Of a stretch of DNA of 64,000 bases, positions 37,693-46,668 are shown piece after piece. Position 1 is the stretch's first letter, and every line of letters begins with the position of its first letter. Both the position numbers and the translations under genes were made by a program. The notes beneath the pieces were generated by a model. The model ran no database searches and was not told where the DNA came from. It was given only the letters and a program-made list of their open reading frames with translations. Source of the stretch: Pseudomonas mosselii (GTDB lineage: Bacteria; Pseudomonadota; Gammaproteobacteria; Pseudomonadales; Pseudomonadaceae); the NCBI RefSeq assembly GCF_019823065.1, contig NZ_CP081966.1, forward strand, positions 5,177,501 through 5,241,500, written 5' to 3'.

Positions 37693-38256
37693 TCAGCGCC
37701 GTACCGGGCGCTTCTGCAACTTGCGCTGCAGCGTGCGCCGGTGCATCCCCAGCGCCCGCGCCGTGGCGGAGATGTTGCCTTCGTGTTCGCTCAGCACCCG
37801 CTGGATATGCTCCCACTGCAGGCGATCCACCGACATCGGGTTTTCCGGCACCAGGGTGTCCAGGTCGGTGTGCTCCGAAAGCAGCGCCGCCAGTACATCG
37901 TCGGCGTCCGCCGGCTTGCACAGGTAGTTGCAGGCCCCGCGCTTGACCGCCTCGACCGCCGTGGCGATGCTCGAGTAGCCGGTCAGGATCACCACGCGCA
38001 TCTCCGGGTCCAGCTCCAGCAGCTTGGGCAGCAGCACCAGGCCCGAATCGCCTTCCATCTTCAGGTCCAGCGTGGCGTAGTCCGGCAGGTCCTGCTCAGC
38101 CAGCTTCAAGCCCTCTTCAGCAGAACCCGCGGTGCTCACGCGGAACCCGCGACGGGCCATGGCTCGCGCCATCACTCGGGTAAAGGTGGCGTCGTCGTCC
38201 ACCAGCAGCAGGTGCGGCAGCTCTTCGCCTTCAACCTGGTTTTCTTCGCTCATCAT
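37693..38256 (-). CDS. roxR: RoxR, redox response regulator (RegA/ActR/PrrA family)
   Basis: A 187-residue regulator. The receiver domain has acidic LLLVDDDATF, the phospho-acceptor Asp in YATLDLKMEGDSG, Thr in VILTGYSS and Lys in YLCKPAD. A Fis-type HTH ends the protein, GNISATARALGMHRRTLQRK, almost the RegA hallmark. In pseudomonads RoxSR controls respiratory chain composition, including the cyanide-insensitive oxidase. It overlaps roxS by four bases (ATGA). Confidence 0.95.
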   Translation of the reverse strand: MMSEENQVEGEELPHLLLVDDDATFTRVMARAMARRGFRVSTAGSAEEGLKLAEQDLPDYATLDLKMEGDSGLVLLPKLLELDPEMRVVILTGYSSIATAVEAVKRGACNYLCKPADADDVLAALLSEHTDLDTLVPENPMSVDRLQWEHIQRVLSEHEGNISATARALGMHRRTLQRKLQKRPVRR

Positions 38257-39509
38257 GCATCTCCTCGCTTGCCATGGGGCAGGCGCAATTCGGTCAGGGT
38301 GCCACCCTGCTCATGACTATAGAGTTTCACCGAACCGCCCGCACGCGTCACGCTGGCCTTGCTCAAGAACAGGCCCAGGCCAAAGCCTTTGCCCTTGGTG
38401 GTAATGAAGGGTTTGCCGATGGCTTCGGCGATGGCCGGCGGTACGCCCGGGCCATGGTCGCGGATGCTGATGACGATGTCCTGGGCGTTCCAGTCCAGGC
38501 GCACTTCCAGGTCATCCGGGCAGGCATCGGCGGCGTTGTTCAACAGGTTCAGCAGCGCCTGGGTCAGGTCCGGCGGCGGTGTCAGCCGCGGCACCACGCC
38601 ATCGCGCAGGCGCTGGAAGCGATAGCTGGCCTCCGGGCGCATCAGGTGCCAGCGGTTGAGTGCCTCGTCGAGCCAGGCGGTGACATCCTGCTCGATGATC
38701 GCCAGGCGCCGGTTGGCCTCGGCGGCGCGCACCAGTTGCTGCAGGGTCTCCTTGCACAGCTTGACCTGGTCCTGGAGGATCTGCAGGTCCTCCTGCAGCA
38801 GAGGATCGGCATGATCCTGGCGCATCTCGTTGAGCAGCACGCTCATGGTCGCCAGCGGCGTGCCCAGCTCATGGGCGGCGCCGGCGGCCTGGGTGGCCAC
38901 GGCCAGCAGTTGCTCGTCGCGCAGGCTTTCTTCACGGCGTTCGGCGCGCAGGTTCTCCTGGCGGCGCAGCTCCTCGGCCATGCGCGCGGCGAAGAAGGTG
39001 ATCACCCCGGCGGCCAGGGCGATGCTCAGCCACATGCCATAGACCTGCATGGTGTCGCGGGCCAGCGGCAGCGTTTCCAGCGGGTAGTACTGCACCAGCA
39101 GCAGGCTGTAGGCCACCAGGGCGATGCCCGAAAGCACCAACGAGTAGAGCCACGGCAGCGTGACCGCGGCGATCGCCAGCGGCACCAGATAATAGGAGAC
39201 GAAGGGGTTGGTCGAACCGCCCGAGTAATAAAGCAGCGCACTGTGGATCAGCAGGTCGCAGGCCAGCTGCAGCGCGTATTCGAGCTCGGTGACCGGCAGC
39301 GACAGGCGTAGGCGCAGGGCGGTGAACGCACAGAGCAGCGATGACAGGGCCAGCGTCACCGCCAGCGAGAACCACGGCAACGGCAGCAGCTCGGTCCAGT
39401 AGGCAACGCCCACGGAGCCGGCCTGGGCCGCCAGCACGAGAATGCGAATAAAGGTCAGGCGCCAGAGGTTCTGGCGTGTAGCGGACAACGGTTGTGCGAC
39501 GGCGAGCAT
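38253..39509 (-). CDS. roxS: RoxS, redox sensor histidine kinase (RegB/PrrB family)
   Basis: A 418-residue kinase with about six N-terminal helices. The RegB-type quinone-site motif GGSTNPFVSYYLVPL is present, the H-box is AGAAHELGTPLATMSVL, and a cysteine in QVKLCKETLQQL sits where RegB has its redox-box cysteine. The ATPase domain has LNNAADACP, DHGPGVP and GKGFGLGLFL. I start at the ATG at 39509 (GGGAGA ahead), which leaves out about 32 unsupported upstream residues. Confidence 0.95.
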   Translation of the reverse strand: MLAVAQPLSATRQNLWRLTFIRILVLAAQAGSVGVAYWTELLPLPWFSLAVTLALSSLLCAFTALRLRLSLPVTELEYALQLACDLLIHSALLYYSGGSTNPFVSYYLVPLAIAAVTLPWLYSLVLSGIALVAYSLLLVQYYPLETLPLARDTMQVYGMWLSIALAAGVITFFAARMAEELRRQENLRAERREESLRDEQLLAVATQAAGAAHELGTPLATMSVLLNEMRQDHADPLLQEDLQILQDQVKLCKETLQQLVRAAEANRRLAIIEQDVTAWLDEALNRWHLMRPEASYRFQRLRDGVVPRLTPPPDLTQALLNLLNNAADACPDDLEVRLDWNAQDIVISIRDHGPGVPPAIAEAIGKPFITTKGKGFGLGLFLSKASVTRAGGSVKLYSHEQGGTLTELRLPHGKRGDA

Positions 39510-39710
39510 GAGCTCTCCCAATGAGTGCTCCAGGAAAATCGGCTGGAGTATACCGAAGCCGGGCGCCTCGCTGCAGCGATGCGGCAAAGCGCCACACTTT
39601 GTCACAGACTCATGATGGCATTTTTGAACCCACTACACTGTTGCCGGTCTGATCGGCCATGCGTGGAACGGATGTCCTCATCCACGCCTTACCTTGCCAA
39701 GGAGCTCCAC

Positions 39711-40433
39711 ATGCACATTTCCCGTCGCGGCGCCGCCGCTGTTGCCCTGTCCTGCGGCATGCTCGCCAACCTGCCGGCCCTGGCGGCCGACGAGCCGCGC
39801 TACAACCAGGTGTCGCTGCGCGCCGAAGTCAGCAAGGAAGTGGCGCGCGACCTGATGGTCGTGACGCTGTACAGCGAAGCCCAGAACAGCGACCCGGGCA
39901 AGCTCGCCAAGGAGATCACCGAGACCATGAACAAGGCCGTGCAGCAGGCCCGCCAGGTCAAGGATGTGAAGATCAGCCAGGGCAGCCGCAACAGCTACCC
40001 GATCTACGACACCAAGGGCCAGAAGATCACCGGCTGGCGCGAGCGCGCCGAGCTGCGCCTGGAGGGAGCCGACTTCCCGGCCCTGTCCAAGCTCACTGGC
40101 GAGCTGCTGCAGGACCTGAAAATGGGCGGCATGGACTTCTCCATCGCCCCGGCCACGCGTAAGAGCAACGAGGACGAGCTGCTCAAGGATGCCGTCGCCG
40201 CCTTCAAGGCACGCGCTCAGTTGGCCACCGAGGCCTTGGGCGGCAAAGGCTACAAGGTGGTCAGCCTAAACCTCAACAGCAGCGGCTACCCGCGTCCGTA
40301 CCTGCGCAGCGCGCCGATGGCGATGATGGCCAAGGGCGCCGCCGACGAGGCTGCGCCGGCACCGGATATCGAAGCCGGCACCAGCGAAGTCAGCATGAGC
40401 GCCGATGGCCTGATCGAAGTTCAGGTCCCTTGA
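39711..40433 (+). CDS. SIMPL-domain periplasmic protein
   Basis: A 240-residue protein with a signal peptide (MHISRRGAAAVALSCG through the ALA-A cleavage site near residue 26) and one SIMPL/DUF541 domain, including VSLRAEVSKEVARDLMVVTL and MGGMDFSIAPATR. Members are linked to envelope or oxidative stress; the molecular role is not known. It is divergent from roxS, with GGAG 8 bases before the ATG. Confidence 0.9.
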   Translation: MHISRRGAAAVALSCGMLANLPALAADEPRYNQVSLRAEVSKEVARDLMVVTLYSEAQNSDPGKLAKEITETMNKAVQQARQVKDVKISQGSRNSYPIYDTKGQKITGWRERAELRLEGADFPALSKLTGELLQDLKMGGMDFSIAPATRKSNEDELLKDAVAAFKARAQLATEALGGKGYKVVSLNLNSSGYPRPYLRSAPMAMMAKGAADEAAPAPDIEAGTSEVSMSADGLIEVQVP

Positions 40434-40744
40434 CCCACCCAACCGGATGTTCGAGGCGTGCAGAACGTCTCGGACAACGGTTTCAGACCTTTCCTACGCA
40501 CCAAACGGGTGCATCTGCTTGCCGCATAAAGTGCGAAACATCCTGAAATTTTCGCCCTTTTCACCCACGCAAACGATCAACATTCGCCAAAGTTATATGG
40601 ATGCGACATCCATGTACGTCCGTACCACAATTTTGGCGCCAACCATCCTGCTGAGTGTTGCATTGGGAACACCCCCTGCATTAGTATCCGCAGGTCGGCT
40701 CACGAGGCCGCCTCAATTCGAAAAATGACAACAATGAGGCCACC
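40434..40744. other. Control region upstream of the dipeptide operon
   Basis: 311 bases without a gene. It holds a perfect 7-3-7 palindrome (listed separately), a self-complementary TTGGCGCCAA near 40634 and an AT-richer stretch at 40540-40600. No sigma-54 motif (GG-N10-GC in TGGCAC-N5-TTGC context) and no clear sigma-70 pair was found. In P. aeruginosa a regulator, PsdR, controls the equivalent operon, but its site cannot be assigned here. Confidence 0.5.
40597..40613. promoter_or_regulatory. Perfect palindrome, possible operator
   Basis: ATGGATGCGACATCCAT is a 7-base inverted repeat with a 3-base centre, 132 bases before the first binding-protein gene. It is suited to a dimeric HTH regulator; the identity is unknown. 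Confidence 0.4.
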
Positions 40745-42367
40745 ATGCTCAAACACGCAGTCATTCCGTTCCTGTTAGGCGCAGGCTTGCTAGCCGGCGC
40801 TCCTTCTGCCCTCGCCGCATCCAACCTGGTGTTCTGCTCCGAAGGCAGCCCAGCCGGTTTCGACCCCGGGCAGTACACCACCGGAACTGACTTTGACGCC
40901 TCCGCCGAAACCATCTTCAACCGCCTGACTCAATTCGAGCGAGGCGGCACCGCGGTGATTCCGGGCCTGGCCACCAAGTGGGAGGTTTCCGACGATGGCA
41001 AGACCTACACCTTCCACCTGCGCGAAGGCGTGAAGTTCCATACCACCGAATATTTCAAGCCCACCCGCGAATTCAACGCCGATGACGTGCTGTTCACCTT
41101 CGAACGCATGCTCGACAAGAACCAGCCGTTCCGCAAGGCCTACCCCACCGAGTTCCCTTACTTCACCGACATGGGCATGGACAAGAACATTGCCAAGGTG
41201 GAGAAGATCGACAATCACACGGTGAAGTTCACCCTCGCCCAGGTCGACGCCGCGTTCATCCAGAACATGGCCATGCACTTCGCCTCGATCCAGTCAGCCG
41301 AGTACGCTGACCAGTTGCTCAAGCAGGGCAAACCCGCCGACATCAACCAGAAGCCCATCGGCACCGGCCCGTTCGTGTTCAGCAAATACCAGAAGGACGC
41401 GCAGATCCGCTTCAAGGGCAACAAGGACTACTGGAATCCCGAGGAAGTGAAGATCGACAACCTGATCTTCGCCATCAGCACTGACGCCTCGGTGCGCATG
41501 CAAAAACTGAAGAAGAACGAGTGCCAGGTGACGCTGTTCCCACGGCCGGCCGACATCGAGCCGCTGAAGGCGGACAAGAACCTGCAGATGCCCCACCAGG
41601 CTGGCTTCAACCTCGGCTACATCGCCTACAACGTGATGGACAAGGTCAAGGGCAGCAACGAAGCGAACCCCCTGTCCCAACTCAAGGTCCGCCAGGCGCT
41701 GGACATGGCGGTCAACAAGCAGCAGATCATCGAGTCGGTGTATCAGGGTGCCGGCCAGCTGGCGGTCAACGCCATGCCGCCGACCCAGTGGTCCTATGAC
41801 GACACCATCAAGGACGCCGCATACGACCCAGAGAAGGCCAAGCAACTGCTCAAGGAAGCCGGCATCTAGGAAGGTACCGAGATCACCCTGTGGGCCATGC
41901 CGGTGCAACGCCCCTACAACCCCAACGCCAAGCTGATGGCCGAAATGCTCCAGTCCGACTGGAAGAAGATCGGTATCAACGCCAAGATCGTCAGCTACGA
42001 GTGGGGTGAATACCTCAAGCGCATGAAGAACGGCGAACACGACATCGCCCTGATCGGCTGGACCGGCGACAACGGCGACCCGGACAACTGGCTGGGCACG
42101 CTGTTCAGTTGCGACGCCATCGGCAGCAACAACTACTCGCTGTGGTGCGACCCGCAGTACGACGCCCTGGTCAAGAAAGCCAAGCAGGTCACCGACCGCG
42201 ACCAGCGCACCAGCCTCTACGAACAAGCCCAGCAACGCCTCAAGCAACAAGTGCCGATCACTCCGGTCGCGCACTCCACGGTCAACCAGCCGCTGAGCAT
42301 CAGCGTGAAAGACTTCAAGGTCAGCCCCTTCGGACGCAACGTTTTCTCCGGCGTCAGCATCGATTGA
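40745..42367 (+). pseudogene. dppA: DppA-type dipeptide-binding protein broken by an amber codon
   Basis: A Sec signal (residues 1-24), then a family-5 solute-binding protein that would be 540 residues, close to normal for DppA. A TAG at 41867-41869 (codon 375) falls in LLKEAGI-stop-EGTEITLWAMPVQRPYNP, where relatives carry an ordinary residue, often Lys. Past it the frame stays open for 165 codons and reads like intact DppA (YEWGEYLKRMKNGEHD, GWTGDNGDPDNW, VAHSTVNQPL) to TGA at 42365. TAG ends many intact genes here (rapZ, rpoN, dppF), so readthrough is unlikely. It is either a recent nonsense mutation or a sequencing error. The 374-residue fragment would lack the C-terminal lobe. Confidence 0.88.
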
Positions 42368-42372
42368 CCCTT

Positions 42373-42413
42373 CACGCGGGCGTGGGAGTGCAACCCACTC
42401 CCACGCCCGCGTG
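42373..42413 (+). repeat. 17-bp perfect hairpin after the first binding-protein gene
   Basis: CACGCGGGCGTGGGAGT (42373-42389) pairs perfectly with 42397-42413 across a 7-base loop. No T-run follows. It probably protects or ends the upstream mRNA segment and only partly blocks transcription into the porin gene. Confidence 0.8.
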
Positions 42414-42523
42414 CAGCCCGGATTTGCCTGGCAACCCCAAGGCAGACACTGCAGTACCGCGTCACCGTGACAAGCCCGGCTCACAAGGTCGGGTGATAAC
42501 TAAAAAAATATCAGGGAGCTTTC

Positions 42524-43903
42524 ATGTTGATTCGTACCACAACCACCGCACTGGCCTTGTCCGTCGGCGCCTTCTGCGCCCTCGCCCAGGCCGAACCCGT
42601 GAGCCAGGACTTCGTGCCGTTCGCGCTCAAGTCCAGCAGTGAGCAGGCCGAAGCCAAAGGCTTCATCGATGGCCAGAGCCTGTCCGGCAGCACCCGCAAC
42701 TGGTATGCCCGCGAACGCGCCACCCGTGCGCCGCTGTGGAAGTACACCAAGGGTGACGGCACCCGCCACGACACCCACAGCCGTGACAACTGGGTGCAGG
42801 GCACCATCCTCAACTACAGCTCGGGCTTCACCGAAGGCACCGTGGGCTTCGCCGTCGAGGCCGCGGCCTACAACGCCATCGCCCTCGAGCAGGGCCGCGC
42901 CGCCGTGGCCGGCCCGAACAACCGTACGCTGACCCACAGCGACGGCGACCCGATCGGCCAGTGGAGCAAGATGGGCCTGGGCAACGTCAAGGCCCGCATC
43001 TCCAACACCACGCTGACCGTGGGCCGCCAGTCGGTCGACACGCCGATGATCGCCTATATCGGCAACCGCGCATTGCCGTCGAGCTTCCAGGGTGCGTTCC
43101 TGCATAGCGCCGAGTTCGAGAACCTGTCGTTCGACGTGGGTACCTTCGACCGCGTCTCGCCGCGTACCGAGCAGAGCCTGAGCAAGTTCCGCAGCGAATA
43201 CGGCAACGGCAGGGAAACCGACCGCGCCAGCACCGTCGGCCTCAACTACCAGCCGCTCAAGAGCCTGACCACCAGCCTCTACGCCACCAAGGTCGAGGAC
43301 TTCTGGAACCAGTACTACTTCGGCGCCAACCACGTGCTGGGCGACAGCGCGGTGCTGAGCCTGACCACCGGTCTGAACTACTACAAGACCGTGGACGAAG
43401 GCAGCAAGAAGATGGGCGAGATCGACAACGACACCTACAGCCTGTCGTTCGGCCTGACCCACCAGGCCCATACCCTCAGCGCCTCCTGGCAGCAGGTCAA
43501 CGGCAACGAATACTTCGACTACCTGCACGAAACCAACGGCATCTACCTGGCCAACTCCCTGCTGTCGGACTTCAACGGTCCGAACGAAAAGTCCCTGCAG
43601 ATCAGCTATGTGCTGAACATGGCGCCGTATGGCGTGCCGGGCCTGAAGTTCAACGTCTACAACGCCCGCGGCTGGGGCATCGACGGCACCCACTACAAGG
43701 GCACCGCCTATGACGTCCGTGGCCAGGACGGCGAAAACCACTACGAGTGGGGCATCGGCACCAGCTACGCGGTGCAAAGCGGCATGCTGAAGGACACCAC
43801 CATCCGCGCCACCTATACCGCCCACCGTGCCAGCAAGGCCCAGGCCGACGGCAGCCTCGACGAGCTCCGCGTCGTGACCACCATTCCGTTCAACATCCTC
43901 TGA
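42524..43903 (+). CDS. opdP: OprD-family porin, OpdP-like (dipeptide)
   Basis: A 459-residue outer-membrane porin with a signal peptide (cleaved after AQA near residue 23) and the OprD family N-terminus with NWYARERAT and WVQGTILNYSSGFTEGTVGF, here NYSSGFTEGTVGFAVEA. The C-terminus ends in IPFNIL rather than Phe. Its position inside a dipeptide ABC operon matches P. aeruginosa OpdP (PA4501), linked to Gly-Glu uptake. It supplies outer-membrane entry for substrates of the adjacent transporter. Confidence 0.88.
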   Translation: MLIRTTTTALALSVGAFCALAQAEPVSQDFVPFALKSSSEQAEAKGFIDGQSLSGSTRNWYARERATRAPLWKYTKGDGTRHDTHSRDNWVQGTILNYSSGFTEGTVGFAVEAAAYNAIALEQGRAAVAGPNNRTLTHSDGDPIGQWSKMGLGNVKARISNTTLTVGRQSVDTPMIAYIGNRALPSSFQGAFLHSAEFENLSFDVGTFDRVSPRTEQSLSKFRSEYGNGRETDRASTVGLNYQPLKSLTTSLYATKVEDFWNQYYFGANHVLGDSAVLSLTTGLNYYKTVDEGSKKMGEIDNDTYSLSFGLTHQAHTLSASWQQVNGNEYFDYLHETNGIYLANSLLSDFNGPNEKSLQISYVLNMAPYGVPGLKFNVYNARGWGIDGTHYKGTAYDVRGQDGENHYEWGIGTSYAVQSGMLKDTTIRATYTAHRASKAQADGSLDELRVVTTIPFNIL

Positions 43904-43910
43904 CCGTTGG

Positions 43911-43942
43911 CGCCACGGCCCGACTCCCCACGGGCCGTGGCG
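43911..43942 (+). repeat. 12-bp perfect hairpin between the porin and dppA genes
   Basis: CGCCACGGCCCG (43911-43922) pairs exactly with 43931-43942 around ACTCCCCA. There is no T-run. It is a likely mRNA-stabilising or attenuating structure. Confidence 0.75.
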
Positions 43943-43975
43943 GCTACGCTGGAACTAGCACTGCAGGGAGGTTCC

Positions 43976-45571
43976 ATGAAAATGCTACCGCTACGTGCTG
44001 CCTTGGCAGCCGTCATCCTGGGCGCCGCATCGAATCTGGCGGCCAAGCCGCTGGTGGTGTGCACCGAAGCCAGCCCGGAAGGCTTCGACATCGTCCAGTA
44101 CACCACCGCCGTGACCGCCGACGCCACGGCCGAGGCCATCTTCAACCGCCTGGTCGACTTCAAGCCCGGCACCACTGAGATCCAGCCGGCCCTGGCCACC
44201 AGCTGGGACGTCAGCCCCGACGGGCTGGTCTATACCTTCCACCTGCGCGAAGGCGTCAAGTTCCACACCACCGACTACTTCACCCCCACCCGCGACTTCA
44301 ACGCCGATGACGTGCTGTGGAGCCTGAACCGCCAGTTGAAGAAAGACCACCCATGGCACGACAAGACCAGCGTCGGCTACCCCTATTTCGAGAGCATGGC
44401 CTTCAAGGACCTGCTCAAGTCGGTCGAAAAGACCGACGACCACACCGTGGTGATTACCCTGACCCGCCCGGAAGCACCCTTCCTGCGCGACCTGGCCATG
44501 GCCTTCACCTCGATCTACTCCGCCGAGTACGGCGACCAGTTGCTCAAGGCCGGCAAGACCGGCGATCTCAACAGCAAGCCGATCGGCACCGGCCCGTTCG
44601 TGTTCCAGCGCTACAGCAAGGACGCCCAGGTTCGCTACAAGGCCAACCCGGACTACTTCCGCGGCAAGCCGCCAGCCGACGGGCTGATCTTCGCCATCGC
44701 CACCGACAGTAACGTGCGCCTGCAAAAGTTGCGTGCCAACGAGTGCCAGATCGCCCTGTACCCCAAGCCTGACGACGTGCCGGGGATCAAGACCGATCCA
44801 AAACTCAAGGTTGCCGAGATCGAGGCGCTGGTCACCGGCTACATCTCGATGAACACCCAGCACAAGTACCTGAGCGACGTGCGCGTGCGCAAGGCGATCA
44901 ACATGGCCTTCGACCGCCAGACCCACGTCGACCAGCTGTTCGGCAAGGGCAACGCGCTACCGGGGGTCAACCCGTACCCGCCGACCATGATCGGCTACAA
45001 CACCGACAACAAGAACCCGCCCCACGACCTCGACAAGGCCCGTGCCCTGCTCAAGGAAGCCGGCGTGCCGGAAGGCACGGTGATCACCCTGTTCACCCGC
45101 AACGGCGGCGGCCCGACCAACCCCAACCCGCGTCTGTCGGCCGAAATGCTTCAATCCGACCTGGCCAAGATCGGCATCAAGCTCGACATCCGCGTGATGG
45201 AATGGGCCGAAATGCTGCGTCGCGCCAAGAAGGGCGAGGCCGACCTGGTGTCGGCGGGCTGGGCCGGCGACAACGGCGACCCGGACAACTTCCTCACGCC
45301 GATGCTCAGCTGCGATGCGGCCAAGAGTGGCGAGAACTACGCGCGCTGGTGCAACCAGAAATTCCAGGACCTGATCACCCGCGCCCGCGAAGTGATCGAC
45401 AACGACGAGCGCGCCAAGCTCTATAACGAGGCTTTGGCGGTGTACGATGAAGACCAGCCGTGGATCAGCATGGCCCACCCGAAAATGTTCACCGCCATGC
45501 GCGCGAACGTCGAAGGCTATGTGATCAACCCACTGACCAACAACAACTTCGCCACCACCCGGGTGAAGTAG
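43976..45571 (+). CDS. dppA: DppA-type dipeptide-binding protein (intact copy)
   Basis: A 531-residue periplasmic family-5 solute-binding protein with a signal peptide (residues 1-22, cleaved near NLAA). Conserved parts include LVVCTEASPEGFDIVQYTTA, LREGVKFHTT and GDNGDPDNFLTPMLSC. It is a paralogue of the broken gene at 40745 and aligns along its whole length. AGGGAGGT lies 5 bases before the ATG. It delivers peptides to DppBC and could cover for loss of the first binding protein if specificities overlap. Confidence 0.94.
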   Translation: MKMLPLRAALAAVILGAASNLAAKPLVVCTEASPEGFDIVQYTTAVTADATAEAIFNRLVDFKPGTTEIQPALATSWDVSPDGLVYTFHLREGVKFHTTDYFTPTRDFNADDVLWSLNRQLKKDHPWHDKTSVGYPYFESMAFKDLLKSVEKTDDHTVVITLTRPEAPFLRDLAMAFTSIYSAEYGDQLLKAGKTGDLNSKPIGTGPFVFQRYSKDAQVRYKANPDYFRGKPPADGLIFAIATDSNVRLQKLRANECQIALYPKPDDVPGIKTDPKLKVAEIEALVTGYISMNTQHKYLSDVRVRKAINMAFDRQTHVDQLFGKGNALPGVNPYPPTMIGYNTDNKNPPHDLDKARALLKEAGVPEGTVITLFTRNGGGPTNPNPRLSAEMLQSDLAKIGIKLDIRVMEWAEMLRRAKKGEADLVSAGWAGDNGDPDNFLTPMLSCDAAKSGENYARWCNQKFQDLITRAREVIDNDERAKLYNEALAVYDEDQPWISMAHPKMFTAMRANVEGYVINPLTNNNFATTRVK

Positions 45572-45581
45572 AACAACAACA

Positions 45582-45614
45582 GCCGCCGGACCTTGTGCAA
45601 GAGGCCCCGGCGGC
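45582..45614 (+). repeat. Hairpin between dppA and dppB
   Basis: GCCGCCGG (45582-45589) pairs with CCGGCGGC (45607-45614), and inner CTTG/CAAG extends the structure. No T-run is present. It separates binding-protein mRNA from permease mRNA. Confidence 0.7.
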
Positions 45615-45647
45615 GCGCCGTTACCGGCTGATGAGGTACCCCTGACA

Positions 45648-46658
45648 ATGTTGAGTTTTATTGCCCGACGCCTGGGTCTGCTGATCCCGACCTTCTTCGG
45701 TATCACCCTGCTGACCTTCGCGCTCATACGCCTGATCCCCGGCGACCCGGTCGAAGTGATGATGGGCGAACGCCGGGTCGACCCTGAAATGCACGCCCAG
45801 GCCATGGAGCGCCTGGGCCTGAACAAACCGCTGCCGGCCCAGTATCTGGACTATGTCGGCAAGCTCGCCCAGGGCGACCTCGGCGAATCCCTGCGCACCC
45901 GTGAAAGCGTATGGAACGAGTTCCTCACCTTATTCCCGGCAACCCTGGAGCTGGCCATGGCCGCCCTGCTGTTCGCCGGGGTCATCGGCCTGCTGGCCGG
46001 GGTGATCGCCGCGCTCAAGCGCGGCTCGCTGTTCGACCACGGGGTGATGGGTATCTCCCTGGCCGGCTACTCGATGCCGATCTTCTGGTGGGGCCTGATC
46101 CTGATCATGTTCTTCTCGGTAAGCCTGGGCTGGACGCCGGTCTCCGGACGCATCGACCTGCTCTACGACATCGAACCGAAAACCGGCTTCATGCTCATCG
46201 ACACGCTGCTCAGCGACGAGGAAGGCGCGTTCAAGGATGCAGTGATGCACCTGATCCTGCCGGCCATCGTGCTGGGCACCATCCCGCTGGCGGTGATCGC
46301 CCGCATGACCCGTTCGTCGATGCTCGAGGTGCTGCGCGAGGACTACATCCGTACCGCCCGCGCCAAGGGCCTTTCGCCGTCGCGCGTGGTGTTCATCCAC
46401 GGCCTGCGCAACGCGCTGATCCCGGTGCTGACCGTGTTCGGCCTGCAGGTCGGCACGCTGCTCGCGGGCGCCGTGCTCACCGAAACCATCTTCTCCTGGC
46501 CGGGCATCGGCAAATGGCTGATCGAGGCCATCGGTGCCCGTGACTACCCCGTGGTCCAGAACGGCATCCTGTTGATCGCCTGCCTGGTGATCCTGGTCAA
46601 CTTCGTCGTGGACATCCTCTACGGCCTGGCCAACCCACGCATCCGTCATCAGCGCTGA
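45648..46658 (+). CDS. dppB: DppB, dipeptide ABC transporter permease
   Basis: A 336-residue permease with six helices. The N-terminus is typical (MLSFIARRLGLLIPTFFGIT) and the EAA-type coupling loop is RTARAKGLSPSRVVFIHGLR. It pairs with DppC to form the membrane channel and lies 10 bases before dppC. Confidence 0.96.
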   Translation: MLSFIARRLGLLIPTFFGITLLTFALIRLIPGDPVEVMMGERRVDPEMHAQAMERLGLNKPLPAQYLDYVGKLAQGDLGESLRTRESVWNEFLTLFPATLELAMAALLFAGVIGLLAGVIAALKRGSLFDHGVMGISLAGYSMPIFWWGLILIMFFSVSLGWTPVSGRIDLLYDIEPKTGFMLIDTLLSDEEGAFKDAVMHLILPAIVLGTIPLAVIARMTRSSMLEVLREDYIRTARAKGLSPSRVVFIHGLRNALIPVLTVFGLQVGTLLAGAVLTETIFSWPGIGKWLIEAIGARDYPVVQNGILLIACLVILVNFVVDILYGLANPRIRHQR

Positions 46659-46668
46659 GGACTCCGCC

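Noticed and set aside
40434..40744. A sigma-54 promoter for the dpp operon
   Set aside because: TGGCGCC near 40635 looks promising, but the required GG/GC pair at -24/-12 spacing with TGGCAC and TTGC is absent.
41897..42367. A separate gene starting at an ATG after the amber codon in dppA
   Set aside because: It is simply the C-terminal lobe of the same protein. There is no ribosome site or signal peptide before the ATG.
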